Assembly: GCF_000828715.1 (NCBI RefSeq)
Contig: NZ_AP014583.1
Coordinates: 866,001-930,000 of the forward strand
From: Winogradskyella sp. PG-2
GTDB lineage: Bacteria; Bacteroidota; Bacteroidia; Flavobacteriales; Flavobacteriaceae
Length of the DNA stretch: 64,000 nucleotides
Reading direction: 5' to 3'
Positions 27,000 through 36,359 of this stretch are shown here, piece after piece. The translations under genes and the position numbers were made by a program. The notes under the pieces were generated by a model. The model worked only from the letters and a program-made list of their open reading frames with translations. It was not told the DNA's origin and searched no databases. The stretch's first letter is position 1. Each line of letters starts with the position of its first letter.

Positions 27000-28187
27000 T
27001 TAATTGAGGCTTAAAAATATATTGGCATAATCGCGAAACATGGCATTTTGAGTAAACTTCTCTTCATACATTTTTTGAGAGTTTTCACCCATTTCGTCTA
27101 AATTATATTGACTTAAATTTTTAAAGGTTTGAAATACTTCTTCTTCCTTGGGTTCAATTAAGAATCCATTGTGTTTATCTTCAACCATTTCTGGTATTCC
27201 ACCAACATTTGTTGATATAATAGGTAGACCTAATCGCAACGCCTCAATAATTGCAACTGGTAATCCTTCATCATAACTTGTAAGCATAAACCCATTAGAT
27301 TGCATCAAGTAACTTGTAACATCATTGACAAAACCTTTAAAAAATATGTGCTTATCTAGTTTATTAACTTTTACAAAATTTTCTAGCTTAACTTTTTCAG
27401 CACCATCACCTAAAAAAGTAATATTGAATTGAAGTTTTTCTTCCTCAGATAACCCATTAAAAGCTCTAATAATTAATTCTTGCCCTTTTCTTTTAGTGAT
27501 GGAGCCAGCACAATAAAACGTATACTTAGCTGGTAATTTTGCAAGCTGTTCCGTTCTTTTAATTTTTGGTATACCACCTATACCATTATAGACGTAGAAT
27601 AATTTATTGCTGTCATAACTTGGATTTAAGTTCTGAAAATGTTCCATTGCATTTTTAGCAACAAATCCCAATTTATCAACTGAAGACAATACTTCTTGTT
27701 CTTGCTCTAATAAGTGCTTATAGTAATTTGTATTTCTAAGCTTAGGATAATAGATGTTTAACATCTTAAATGATTCCCCATTAGAATGAATCACCAACAC
27801 AATCTTAGCATTAGTATGTTTCCTCTTTTTTAGGTAGTGATAGCAAGTGGACATCTCATGGAAAAAAAGGATATCGGCTTCTGAGCTATTGTTAGATATA
27901 TAATAATCAACAATATGCTCTTTTTTACTTTCTGCAGATTTAAGATATTTTACAGTGAAATAGCTAGAATATGGGATGAGCTTTTTTAAGAAGATCTTTA
28001 AACGCTTTTTAAAAGACTTTTTACTTTGATCTACATCTTGTTCGTGAAATATATCCGAACTAATAACAGACAAGTCAATCGCTTGACTTTTAAAATAGGC
28101 ATCACTATCTAAAAAAGCACGTACTACCCTACTGTCACCGTTAGGTGATGATAATCTAGGTGCAAATACTAAATCTACTTTTTTCAT
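27000..28187 (-). CDS. family 4 glycosyltransferase
   Basis: 395 residues, GT-B fold. The C-terminal half has YTFYCAGSITKRKGQELIIRAF, FLGDGAEKVKLENFV, FFKGFVNDV and the E-x7-E nucleotide-sugar motif DEGLPVAIIEALRLGLPII near residue 312, followed by NVGGIPEMV. The enzyme retains the anomeric configuration and adds one sugar of the repeat unit. Its ATG overlaps the stop of the flippase gene by 4 bp (ATGA), a sign of coupled translation. The donor is unknown; heptose or N-acetylhexosamine are plausible in context. Confidence 0.92.
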   Translation of the reverse strand: MKKVDLVFAPRLSSPNGDSRVVRAFLDSDAYFKSQAIDLSVISSDIFHEQDVDQSKKSFKKRLKIFLKKLIPYSSYFTVKYLKSAESKKEHIVDYYISNNSSEADILFFHEMSTCYHYLKKRKHTNAKIVLVIHSNGESFKMLNIYYPKLRNTNYYKHLLEQEQEVLSSVDKLGFVAKNAMEHFQNLNPSYDSNKLFYVYNGIGGIPKIKRTEQLAKLPAKYTFYCAGSITKRKGQELIIRAFNGLSEEEKLQFNITFLGDGAEKVKLENFVKVNKLDKHIFFKGFVNDVTSYLMQSNGFMLTSYDEGLPVAIIEALRLGLPIISTNVGGIPEMVEDKHNGFLIEPKEEEVFQTFKNLSQYNLDEMGENSQKMYEEKFTQNAMFRDYANIFLSLN

Positions 28188-29443
28188 ACAGGATTAATTT
28201 GGGAATACACATTTTTCCTTACATAGTAATAGGACAAAACTGATGTTGCTACTTCTGAAATCAGAACCGCTATACAGATGCCATATAAATACCATATATC
28301 AAAAATGTACATACCAAGAATTAGGATACCAAATACAATTCCGGATCCAATGATTGCTCTTGCAAATAATTTTTTATACCCAAAGGCTAAAAGTGTTTGC
28401 ACAGCAAAAGCATTATTTAGTACTACAGGAATAACTGTCAAGGACAGAATAAATAGAGCCGCAGTTGCTTGTGGAATCTCCTTGCCACTAACTAACTCCA
28501 CAATAAAAGGTGCAGTTGTTAATACAACAACAAGTAAAATGGCTTGAATACCTAGATTGAGTTTTAATATTTTATTTATAAAGCTGATGCTCTTATCCTT
28601 CACAATCTTTGGAAAGACCGTTTGACTTACTAAACTTATCGGCACTTTCATTAAGTTGGTTATTTTTTCAGCAACATCATAATAAGCTACCTCATCTAAG
28701 CCAATAAAAGCTCCTATGATAATCTTGTTTAGCTTTATATATAATTGTGAGAGATTGGACAGAAATATTGGTAAACTCTCTTTAAAATAATATTTGAGTG
28801 TTACCATTTTAGGAATGTAAAACCTCACCTTATCTTTTCTAAATATTATAATCATTGCCATAACTCCAGAAAACACGGAACCAATACCATTGATTACTGG
28901 GACCAATAAATAATCTGACTCTTTTCGTATGAGTACAAATATTAAGACCAAGAAAATAATACGACTTCCTAGGTTAATAAATGTGATAAACTTCATTCGC
29001 TCTAGACCTTGGAAGTACCAAATTGGAAAAACAAATTCGTACAAACAAAACCACATACTCAATAAAAACAAGAGTTTGTAATCTTGAAAGAATGGTATTA
29101 TAAAAATCAGTATGGTTATTATGAGTAGAGATGCTATAAATAATGCCGCTTTTATTAAAAAAACACTACTTACTATTTCAGATATTTTCGAAGTATCTTC
29201 TCTATGAATACTGATATCTTTTGTTGCAGAAATATTAAAACCAAAACTTACTAGAATCCCTAAATAAATCGCAACAGATTGAGCAAACACTACAATACCC
29301 CAAGTTGTGTCACCCAGCACACTAAACAAGTGCGGCAAGGTGATAATTGGCACTAGTAAAGTAATCATCTGCAATACGGCTAAATAGCTGAAATTGCTGA
29401 CAAGTACTTTGTACTTAATTAAGAGTTCTTTTAATCTGTGCAT
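28184..29443 (-). CDS. Wzx-type polysaccharide flippase
   Basis: 419 residues with about twelve transmembrane helices, oligosaccharide flippase family (MATE-like MOP superfamily). Typical early segments are NFSYLAVLQMITLLVPIITLPHLFSVLG and GIVVFAQSVAIYLGILVSFGFN. It should flip the undecaprenyl-linked repeat unit to the periplasm for the EpsG-type polymerase. It starts 15 bp after the PseI stop and overlaps the GT4 start by 4 bp. There is no evidence on specificity, though its place right after the nonulosonate genes fits a nonulosonate-containing unit. Confidence 0.9.
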   Translation of the reverse strand: MHRLKELLIKYKVLVSNFSYLAVLQMITLLVPIITLPHLFSVLGDTTWGIVVFAQSVAIYLGILVSFGFNISATKDISIHREDTSKISEIVSSVFLIKAALFIASLLIITILIFIIPFFQDYKLLFLLSMWFCLYEFVFPIWYFQGLERMKFITFINLGSRIIFLVLIFVLIRKESDYLLVPVINGIGSVFSGVMAMIIIFRKDKVRFYIPKMVTLKYYFKESLPIFLSNLSQLYIKLNKIIIGAFIGLDEVAYYDVAEKITNLMKVPISLVSQTVFPKIVKDKSISFINKILKLNLGIQAILLVVVLTTAPFIVELVSGKEIPQATAALFILSLTVIPVVLNNAFAVQTLLAFGYKKLFARAIIGSGIVFGILILGMYIFDIWYLYGICIAVLISEVATSVLSYYYVRKNVYSQINPV

Positions 29444-29458
29444 ATTATTGCTTTAGCT

Positions 29459-30502
29459 CTAATTTTCTATATGAGACCTATGTAATGCTGTCCCTTTTTC
29501 TATGCTTACTGCCGCTTTTTTATTTAAAATATCTTTATAAAATTTTGGATGCATTCCAAATCCTGGTCGTACGGAACGCACGTTATTTTTTGTTAATGTT
29601 TCCCCAGCTTTTATATCTTCAACGACATAAAGCGAGCGACAAAAGTCTCTTCCTTTGCGTTGTTTTTCAGTTAATGAATAATCAATTTCACCAATAGCAC
29701 TTTCTGCTTCTCTCACAGCTTTTACCATGGCTGTAAATTCTTCTTCATTCATTGAAAATGAGGCATCAGCACCTCCAATATCTCGATTAAGAATAAAGTG
29801 CTTTTCTATGATTTTTGCTCCCATCGCAGTTGCAACCACAGGCACCGTACTTCCCATAGTATGGTCAGAAAGACCGCTTATTACACCATAGCGCTTTGCC
29901 AAATCTTTAACCATACACATATTTGCCTCTTCTATTGGCGCTGGATAACTCGATGTGCATTTCAATAAGGCTATATCCTTATTACCCATTCTTTGACAAG
30001 CATCTAATGCTAATTCTATATCCTCTTGTTGAGCTATACCAGTAGAAATAATGACAGGTTTTCCTTTTGACGCTATTAATTCTATCAAAGGAATATCAGT
30101 AATTTCAAAAGATGCTATTTTGTATGCTGATACATTTAGCATTTCTAAAAACTCAACCGAAGTCGGATCAAAAGGAGATGAAAAACAAATTAAACCTTCT
30201 GCTTTTGCTACTTCCATTATTTGTTTATGCCACTCCCAAGGTAAATGTGTTGTTTTATAGAGATCATGTAAATATTGACCATCCCAAAGCGTTCCTTGAT
30301 TTATTTTAAAATCATCTTTTTTAGAATCTAGAGTAATCGTATCAGCAGTAAAAGTTTGTAATTTAATACAATCTGCACCTGCGCGTTTTGCGGCTTTAAC
30401 CGTTTCAATTGCAGTATCAATACTACCATTATGATTAGCAGATAATTCCGCTATTATAAATACTGGTGAGTTTTGGTCAATAATATAATTATCTATTTTC
30501 AT
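29459..30502 (-). CDS. pseI: pseudaminic acid synthase (PseI/NeuB family)
   Basis: 347 residues. It condenses phosphoenolpyruvate with a 2,4-diacetamido-2,4,6-trideoxyhexose to make a nine-carbon nonulosonic acid. The NeuB domain covers residues 10-270: PVFIIAELSANHNGS, AGADCIKLQTFTADT, ALLKCTSSYPAP, GLSDHT and KIIEKHFILNRDIGGADASFS. A C-terminal SAF domain follows (SLYVVEDIKAGETLTKNNVRSVRPGFG). The segments WDGQYLHDLYKTTHLPWEWH and CTSSYPAPIEEANM are closer to PseI than to NeuB or LegI. It follows the ATP-grasp gene and precedes wzx. The exact substrate is uncertain because of the unusual enzymes upstream. Confidence 0.9.
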   Translation of the reverse strand: MKIDNYIIDQNSPVFIIAELSANHNGSIDTAIETVKAAKRAGADCIKLQTFTADTITLDSKKDDFKINQGTLWDGQYLHDLYKTTHLPWEWHKQIMEVAKAEGLICFSSPFDPTSVEFLEMLNVSAYKIASFEITDIPLIELIASKGKPVIISTGIAQQEDIELALDACQRMGNKDIALLKCTSSYPAPIEEANMCMVKDLAKRYGVISGLSDHTMGSTVPVVATAMGAKIIEKHFILNRDIGGADASFSMNEEEFTAMVKAVREAESAIGEIDYSLTEKQRKGRDFCRSLYVVEDIKAGETLTKNNVRSVRPGFGMHPKFYKDILNKKAAVSIEKGTALHRSHIEN

Positions 30503-30514
30503 GTATTATCTTAC

Positions 30515-31465
30515 TTACTTAATGTGTTCTTCGTAACCTTTATAAAACTTTCTACCAGTTACAATCTGTCTATTATCAGATAATTCTAGTCCCAGTTTAT
30601 CTTCTAAAGACCATATTAAATCTTCGAAGCCAAAAAGATGTCTAAACAGTACTGTACTTGAAAACCTCGGATTGATTTCAAAAACCTTAGGCACTCCATT
30701 TGCTAACCGCAACTGAATATTAATACTACCTACTAAATCTAATTTAACTGCTAATTCCTCTAAAAGTGACGTAATAATTTCGTTTTCAACCACCTCTCCA
30801 TATCCGCTGTAACCACTAAGAAGTTCTCTTTTAAATATTTGAGATCTTATCTCCCCTTTACTACTTCTAAATAGTCCACAAGTATATTCGCCTTTTTTTT
30901 CAGGTATAAATTCCTGTATAACATAATCTTCAATATTTTGCCTAGTGTAAAACGAGAACTCCTCCATGTTATTAATCTTATGAATGTCTTTACTACCAGA
31001 ACCAGTCCTAGATTTTAGAATTACAGGAAAAGACTCAATAGTATCTAAGTCTTTTGCCAAATAAGTTTTAGGAAAAGGGAAGCCCTCTGTTTTTAAAAAT
31101 TCAGCTGTTTCATATTTATCAAAACCAATCTCTAAAGCCTTAGTTGATGCTGTAATCATTTTAGCATTGCCAATTTCATTTAAAATATTTTGCTTTGAGA
31201 AATACCGTAATTCGGGTTCTGCAATAGGGATGACAATATCGATATCATTATAACTGATGAAGGTCTCTAGTTGATGTAAATATTCAGAATTAGTATAGCG
31301 TAAACCCACGGAAAAATTAGGGTAAATGAACTGCGCCGCATTTTTATCTGAAATATCAATTCCAAACAAATTATTAGTGTAAGCCCATTTTTTTAAAATT
31401 TTACCCAGGCTTTGCCCTATGTCTCCACCACAGCCTGTGACTAATATGTTTAACCCATTTTTCAT
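30515..31465 (-). CDS. ATP-grasp ligase-like protein
   Basis: 316 residues. The N-terminal segment ILVTGCGGDIGQSLGKIL is a Rossmann-like pre-ATP-grasp domain of the carbamoyl-phosphate-synthase large-chain type. The ATP-grasp part has FPVILKSRTGSGSKDIHKI (ATP-binding lysine, glycine loop), VIQEFIPEKKGEYTCGLF and KVFEINPRFSSTVLFR (metal-binding ExNPR). By family it would join a carboxylic acid to an amine. In a nonulosonate operon with a class III aminotransferase it may acylate an added amino group, for example with an amino acid; this is inference. It overlaps the phosphoesterase gene by 4 bp. Confidence 0.8.
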   Translation of the reverse strand: MKNGLNILVTGCGGDIGQSLGKILKKWAYTNNLFGIDISDKNAAQFIYPNFSVGLRYTNSEYLHQLETFISYNDIDIVIPIAEPELRYFSKQNILNEIGNAKMITASTKALEIGFDKYETAEFLKTEGFPFPKTYLAKDLDTIESFPVILKSRTGSGSKDIHKINNMEEFSFYTRQNIEDYVIQEFIPEKKGEYTCGLFRSSKGEIRSQIFKRELLSGYSGYGEVVENEIITSLLEELAVKLDLVGSINIQLRLANGVPKVFEINPRFSSTVLFRHLFGFEDLIWSLEDKLGLELSDNRQIVTGRKFYKGYEEHIK

Positions 31466-32169
31466 GTCCCTTTATTTCTGATTAAAACTTTGGTTAAGTA
31501 TTCTATATCTTCATCTTTTTCAGCAATTTCATTTATTAAATTATCTACCTCATAATCGGTAGAAAACATTCTAAAACATTTGTTATTTGTATCAATCATA
31601 CACCAAGACGATTTTCCTCCTTCTTGCCTTGATTGCCCGACAGATCCTGGATTAACAAGTACACTATTGGCATTGTTAATTGCAAAGGCATAATGCGAAT
31701 GTCCTACTAAAACAAAATTATGCTCGGTAGAATCACAACGTGTTATTATATCCATTCCACAATCTGGATATATATAAAAATCATTTGACCATGGACTTCC
31801 GTGAGACATTAGAATGGAAACTTCATCAAATTGAACAGATTTAGTTTCTGGTAGCTCTTTTAAAAACTTCAATTGTTCTTCTGATAATTTTTCCAAAGCT
31901 GCCTTATGTCCGCTTCCATATTTTAATCGAATTGAATTAGCCAAATCAGGCTTAGCAATTAAGTCTTCTAATATGTACTCATGATTTCCTTTTATGATAT
32001 CAAAACTCCATTCTGAAAGTGCTTCTAGAACTTTGTCAGGATGATAATAATAACCCACAATATCACCAAGAACTAGTAAATGCTCCACACCTTCTTTTTT
32101 AGCCTTTTTCAAGACTTCAAAAAGCGCATCATAATTACCATGTATATCAGATATTACGGCTATCTTCAT
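31462..32169 (-). CDS. calcineurin-like metallophosphoesterase (YfcE/MJ0936-type)
   Basis: 235 residues. The dimetal motifs are all visible: ISDIHGNYDAL (DxH), LGDIVGYY (GD), KGNHEYILE (GNHE), SHGSPW (H) and VGHSHYAF (GHxH). The family cleaves phosphodiesters or phosphomonoesters. Both ends overlap neighbours by 4 bp (SDR and ATP-grasp genes), so it is an integral part of the nonulosonate block rather than a passenger. As the block has no PseG, this enzyme could release the sugar from its UDP carrier, or act on a phosphorylated intermediate; neither is shown. Confidence 0.85.
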   Translation of the reverse strand: MKIAVISDIHGNYDALFEVLKKAKKEGVEHLLVLGDIVGYYYHPDKVLEALSEWSFDIIKGNHEYILEDLIAKPDLANSIRLKYGSGHKAALEKLSEEQLKFLKELPETKSVQFDEVSILMSHGSPWSNDFYIYPDCGMDIITRCDSTEHNFVLVGHSHYAFAINNANSVLVNPGSVGQSRQEGGKSSWCMIDTNNKCFRMFSTDYEVDNLINEIAEKDEDIEYLTKVLIRNKGT

Positions 32170-32840
32170 TCTGTAAATATTATATTTTTGATAAGGTCAT
32201 TTGCAACATCAATTGGTTGTTTTAGCTGGCCTTCAGTTTGCAATGCCTTAAAATTTTCAACATCAGGAAAATCACTAGCTCTCAATGTTTTTTGCATACC
32301 TGTATCCATAACACCAGGATTTATATTTAAAAATCTATGCGCTTTATACTCCTCTGCAGCCACATCAAAAAACATTTCAGTAAAAGCCTTTGATGAACAA
32401 TACAATGACCAATTTCTAATGGCTCTTTTAGCAGCGCCAGAACTAATATTTGCAAATGTTAAAGCGTTAGAATTAAAATTTGAAAGCAAAAATTTAGTAA
32501 TCAACATCGTTGATTTTATATTAACTGACAATGTATTATCAATCGATAAATCATCAATATTTCCAACTTTGGTTAAAGGTTCTATAATACTCGCATTATT
32601 AATAAAGTAGACAGCTTCATTAGTAATTAAATCTTTTAATACTTCAATTTTTTGAATCAATTTATCGTCAGACAAATCAACTTTTATAAAATGAAATCGC
32701 TCGGACGAATACTGTTTCTGGTCTTCACTTAACTGTCTGGACAATGAAATAACAAAGCAGTCTTCATAGTTCATTAAAACATCCACAAATGCTTTACCTA
32801 AACCTCTACTAGTTCCTGTTATTACGATTGTTTTTTTCAT
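32166..32840 (-). CDS. short-chain dehydrogenase/reductase
   Basis: 224 residues, classical SDR. The cofactor loop is TGTSRGLGKAFVDVL near residue 8, the catalytic Ser in FANISSGAAKRAI near 130, and the YxxxK pair in LYCSSKAFTEMF near 146. FINNASI corresponds to the NNAG motif. It would oxidise or reduce a hydroxyl or keto group of the nonulosonate or its precursor. It is 3 bp from the GNAT start and overlaps the phosphoesterase ATG by 4 bp. SDRs at this place also occur in other nonulosonate loci, but the reaction is not known to me. Confidence 0.85.
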   Translation of the reverse strand: MKKTIVITGTSRGLGKAFVDVLMNYEDCFVISLSRQLSEDQKQYSSERFHFIKVDLSDDKLIQKIEVLKDLITNEAVYFINNASIIEPLTKVGNIDDLSIDNTLSVNIKSTMLITKFLLSNFNSNALTFANISSGAAKRAIRNWSLYCSSKAFTEMFFDVAAEEYKAHRFLNINPGVMDTGMQKTLRASDFPDVENFKALQTEGQLKQPIDVANDLIKNIIFTE

Positions 32841-32843
32841 TAT

Positions 32844-33422
32844 TTATGCCTTTGAAACATTTACCTTGTTAATTTTTCCATGCATTATTACATCTAAATA
32901 AGAATCATTAAATAGACAATGCTCTTTCAAAACTGCTTCTCTTACGAATCCTGCATTTTCAATGATTTCATATAAATGTGGTCTTAGATCAAAAGCGTAT
33001 GTAACCAGTTTATGCAACTGTAGTTCTTTAAAAGCAACCTCTTCAATAAGTTTTAAAAAAATAGTCCAATGCTTAGAGAAATAGTCTTGTTCTAATATGG
33101 TATTCATTATAAATGAAATTTCTGCGTGCTTGTCGACCCAATTAATATGAACCAAACCGCCATAACCAATACATGCATCATTTTCCATGTAAGAAAATAA
33201 GATTTGACTAGGACTTTCCTTACTGAATAGCTCACTAACAACTGATTTAAAATATACCTCTTGATTTTCTCTTGTCAAAGGCTTATCTTGTCTTAAATGA
33301 TAAATCTGTTCATTTCTCCATTTTAATATATCCATACGATCCTCATAACGAATAGGAACTATAGAGAACTCATCGTTGGAGAATACCTGGTTATGTAATA
33401 CTTTATATGAATTCATTCTCAC
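32844..33422 (-). CDS. GNAT-family N-acetyltransferase (PseH-like)
   Basis: 192 residues. The GNAT fold shows IRYEDRMDILKWRNEQIYHLRQ at the start, ACIGYGGLVHINWVDKHAEISFIM in the middle and LHKLVTYAFDLRPHLYEIIENAGFVREAVLKEHCLFN at the end, the RimJ/PseH type. One of two acetyltransferases in this block; either could do the PseH step on the 4-amino group. It starts one base after the aminotransferase stop. The N-terminal 12 residues (MRMNSYKVLHNQ) are extra; an ATG two codons downstream is an alternative start. Confidence 0.8.
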   Translation of the reverse strand: MRMNSYKVLHNQVFSNDEFSIVPIRYEDRMDILKWRNEQIYHLRQDKPLTRENQEVYFKSVVSELFSKESPSQILFSYMENDACIGYGGLVHINWVDKHAEISFIMNTILEQDYFSKHWTIFLKLIEEVAFKELQLHKLVTYAFDLRPHLYEIIENAGFVREAVLKEHCLFNDSYLDVIMHGKINKVNVSKA

Positions 33423-34730
33423 TTAGTTTAATCTTTTAAATCCTGAATGGCATACTGGACCATCCAACAAATCATATATATTTAAAGTTTCAGATTCACA
33501 TTTAGAAATTGTTGCATAAATAGAATCTAAAGCATTGAAATAGCTGTCGATATGCTCGTCATTATGTGCCGTACATGCATAAAAATGTGTGCTAGCTAAG
33601 AATCCTCTTTTCAACATTTCTTGTGTTATATAGGTTTTGTATGCTAATGCATTATTACTATTAAAACCATAAGTTGTCATTGCCGAAATCCCAGAAATTG
33701 TTATATCTAGATTATGCGTTTCAGCTAGACTTGACCAACCATTCTGAATTTTATTTCCTGTTTCCGTAATTATCTCCCAAGACTTTATACGTTGCATTTC
33801 CTTTAGTGTGGCTACTGCAGCACTAGGCCCTATTCTTTCCGTCCAAAACGTACTACTAATAAAAGTAGTTTGAGCAGCTTCCATAACCGATTTACGTCCT
33901 ACAACTGCTGTAAGTGCATATCCATTTCCAATAGTCTTGCCCATCATTATCATGTCTGGATTTACCTTAAATTTTTGGTAAATACCACCAAATGTTTCTC
34001 TAAAACCAGAAGAACACTCATCGAAAATGAGGACTATATTTTTCTGTGTTGCTAGGTCTCTTACTTTCTGCAAAAAGTTATTTTCAGGACCAAAATTTCG
34101 CATCACTTCCATTTTAATCACGCCAATATCATTGTTTTCAACAATCTCTAAAAGCTCCTCATAATTATTATAATGGAATGGAAAAACTGAATTTTTCAAA
34201 TTTCTAGGAACGCCTTTTGGACTTAATCCAGGGATTAAATGTGCAGACAGATCATCACCACCATTATGGTTTGCAGATAAATACCAATCATGCCATCCAT
34301 GATAACCACAAATAGCTACATTATCTTTACCAGAAGCCGCTCTCGCTATTCTAATAGCGATAGAATTTGCTTCTCCTCCTGTTCTGGCAAATCTCACCAT
34401 ATCTGCCCAAGGATTCATTTCTACTAACTGCTCAGCTAATTGAACTTCCTCAGGGCAATTTAATGTACTCATGTTCCCTCTTTTAACAGTTTCTATAACT
34501 GCAGCATCTACTTCATCATTACCATATCCAAGTGTATTAGTGCCTATACCCATAATAGACATGTCTATCAATTCTTTGCCATCTAAATCCCATACTTTGC
34601 ATCCTTTTGATTTTGAAAAATAGGATGGCCAATGTTCTGGTAAAAACATTTCTGGTCGCTTTGACAGCAACATAGTGCCTCCTGGAATCAATGTTTTAGC
34701 TTTTCTATATAAGTCTTGCCCCTTACCCAT
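33423..34730 (-). CDS. class III (glutamate-1-semialdehyde-type) PLP aminotransferase
   Basis: 435 residues. It has the GSA-aminomutase-like start YRKAKTLIPGGTMLLSKRPEMF, the substrate region RFARTGGEANSIAIRIARAASG, the PLP aspartate in LIFDECSSGFRETFGG and the Schiff-base lysine in DMIMMGKTIGNGYALTAVVG near residue 268. It is distinct from PseC, so the pathway contains two PLP aminotransferases. Relatives occur in several nonulosonate and flagellin-glycosylation clusters, where they are thought to aminate the sugar acid or a precursor; which carbon is not known. The start overlaps the cytidylyltransferase stop by 8 bp. Confidence 0.88.
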   Translation of the reverse strand: MGKGQDLYRKAKTLIPGGTMLLSKRPEMFLPEHWPSYFSKSKGCKVWDLDGKELIDMSIMGIGTNTLGYGNDEVDAAVIETVKRGNMSTLNCPEEVQLAEQLVEMNPWADMVRFARTGGEANSIAIRIARAASGKDNVAICGYHGWHDWYLSANHNGGDDLSAHLIPGLSPKGVPRNLKNSVFPFHYNNYEELLEIVENNDIGVIKMEVMRNFGPENNFLQKVRDLATQKNIVLIFDECSSGFRETFGGIYQKFKVNPDMIMMGKTIGNGYALTAVVGRKSVMEAAQTTFISSTFWTERIGPSAAVATLKEMQRIKSWEIITETGNKIQNGWSSLAETHNLDITISGISAMTTYGFNSNNALAYKTYITQEMLKRGFLASTHFYACTAHNDEHIDSYFNALDSIYATISKCESETLNIYDLLDGPVCHSGFKRLN

Positions 34731-35490
34731 TTATGTCTTTTTTTAATGACTTTATAAGTCCTTCATTTCTAATAATTTGATCATTCATTTTGGTCAAATT
34801 ATGCGCTTCTATATAATCTGTATATTCTAACCAAGTTTTTTCGGTACCTAGCTCAAGAATTAGATGCTCTATCAGATCAAAATCTCTTGATTCATCTACT
34901 GTCATTCTTATATGAGAAAAGTCTTGTTTACAATCGTAATTAATACTCCTAAAAATGTTGCCACCTCTTACATCACTATTATTTATGATATATGGTGTAA
35001 CATGTTCTAATTCTGAAACTAAAGTTGCATTTTTCCAAGCTTTCTCTAAAGCCAAAAATTTGAATACCTCAACATCTTGTCCATCAGGAAAATGTTCTAT
35101 TAAACCATTTGACACATAGTCATAGTTATGGTTTTGGGCGAACTCTATTACCTCGTCAAGTAATTGAGGATCAAGCAATGGACAATCAGATGTTACTCTT
35201 ACTATCCAATCTGCATTTTCGTCCTTTACAGCGTGATAAAAGCGATCCAACACATTTTCTTCCGAACCTCTGAAGCTTTTATAATCCCATTCTATAGCAT
35301 TATTATAAATGATAGCGTCTTTATCATTAGTAGTTGTGGCTACTACAATCTCATCTATTCTTACAGACTTGGAAATTCTATCTAAATGTATTTGCAATAA
35401 GGATTTACCATTAACTTCCTTGAGTACTTTGCCAGGTAGCCTAGTACTGCCTGTCCGCGCTTGGGTCACTAATATTGTTCTTAATTCCAT
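34723..35490 (-). CDS. SpsF/PseF-like cytidylyltransferase
   Basis: 255 residues. The start TILVTQARTGSTRLPGKVLKE is the SpsF/acylneuraminate cytidylyltransferase signature, with VVATTTNDKD, SFRGSEENVLDRFYHAV and WIVRVTSDCPLLDP following. It should activate the nonulosonic acid as its CMP sugar. SpsF-type enzymes are shorter and more divergent than NeuA. The C-terminal 50 residues are a charged helix. It overlaps its neighbours by 10 bp (aldo/keto reductase) and 8 bp (aminotransferase), so the three are translationally linked. It is the only CMP-sugar synthase in the locus. Confidence 0.85.
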   Translation of the reverse strand: MELRTILVTQARTGSTRLPGKVLKEVNGKSLLQIHLDRISKSVRIDEIVVATTTNDKDAIIYNNAIEWDYKSFRGSEENVLDRFYHAVKDENADWIVRVTSDCPLLDPQLLDEVIEFAQNHNYDYVSNGLIEHFPDGQDVEVFKFLALEKAWKNATLVSELEHVTPYIINNSDVRGGNIFRSINYDCKQDFSHIRMTVDESRDFDLIEHLILELGTEKTWLEYTDYIEAHNLTKMNDQIIRNEGLIKSLKKDING

Positions 35491-36359
35491 AGCGAAGGGT
35501 TTAATAAATTAATATCAGAAACCTTTATATTGTTAATCTCTTGTACAATATCTTGGCCAATTGTTGGGTTTAATACCGAGATATTATTTACAAGTTGTTC
35601 TCTTGAGTCTACACCTATAAGTACATTATCTATTGATTTTTGATGAATACAATAATTCAAAGCTAACTCTGCTACTGAAGATTTTCTATTCTTAGTAATA
35701 TTAGATAATTGCATTAATTCGGTTTTAAGTCGTCTAACAGTTTGATGATCTGAATTTACATCCTTAAAAAATAAGCCTTGTAAAAGTGCTGATCTTGTGT
35801 GTATAATTTTTCCTTTGGCTTTGGCTTTGGCTATGATATCACCTCTTAAATTTGAATTATCAAAAAGATTGAAAGGCAATTGAATGATATCTACCTGCTC
35901 ATTTATTATGACTTCTTCTATCTCTTCATTATTATAAACCGACACTCCAACATATTTTATTTTCCCACTCGCTTTTAATTGTATTAGACTATTAAAGTTG
36001 TTAATATTCTCTTTGTAACTAGAGAAACTATGAAATAGCAAAGCGTGTAATTGACGGACCTTTAAATCATTGAGATAGCGATCTACCTTATCTTTAATTT
36101 CAGTATCAAATTGATGTGGCAATTTTGTAATGATTTGAAATAATTTAGTTGGATTTTTTTTATGAAAAGATCCTATAACCTCATGTGCATTTCCATAGGC
36201 TTCTGCAGAATCTAACATGGTAATACCGTTGTCATAAGCATGATCAAAAATTGCATGGCTATCTTCTAAAGACACCTTACCTATAGTGTTATTAATACCA
36301 TAAGCTAAGCCCATTTGAACGGTTCCCAAAATCAATTTATTATTTAAAGTCTTCGACAT
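35481..36359 (-). CDS. aldo/keto reductase
   Basis: 292 residues of the AKR superfamily, TIM barrel with LILGTVQMGLAYGINN at the start, MLDSAEAYGNAHEVIG (catalytic D and Y), KLPHQF (lysine strand) and LHALLFHSFSSY (histidine). GVSVYNNEEIEEVI and IDIIQLPFNLFD-like strands follow. NAD(P)H-dependent reduction or oxidation of a sugar intermediate is expected. AKRs between PseC and the cytidylyltransferase occur in related clusters, but the step is not known. It overlaps the GNAT stop by 20 bp and the cytidylyltransferase start by 10 bp. Confidence 0.87.
   Translation of the reverse strand: MSKTLNNKLILGTVQMGLAYGINNTIGKVSLEDSHAIFDHAYDNGITMLDSAEAYGNAHEVIGSFHKKNPTKLFQIITKLPHQFDTEIKDKVDRYLNDLKVRQLHALLFHSFSSYKENINNFNSLIQLKASGKIKYVGVSVYNNEEIEEVIINEQVDIIQLPFNLFDNSNLRGDIIAKAKAKGKIIHTRSALLQGLFFKDVNSDHQTVRRLKTELMQLSNITKNRKSSVAELALNYCIHQKSIDNVLIGVDSREQLVNNISVLNPTIGQDIVQEINNIKVSDINLLNPSLWN

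Noticed and set aside
32080-32610. Plus-strand open frame of 176 codons
   Set aside because: Antisense to the phosphoesterase and SDR genes, both with intact catalytic motifs.
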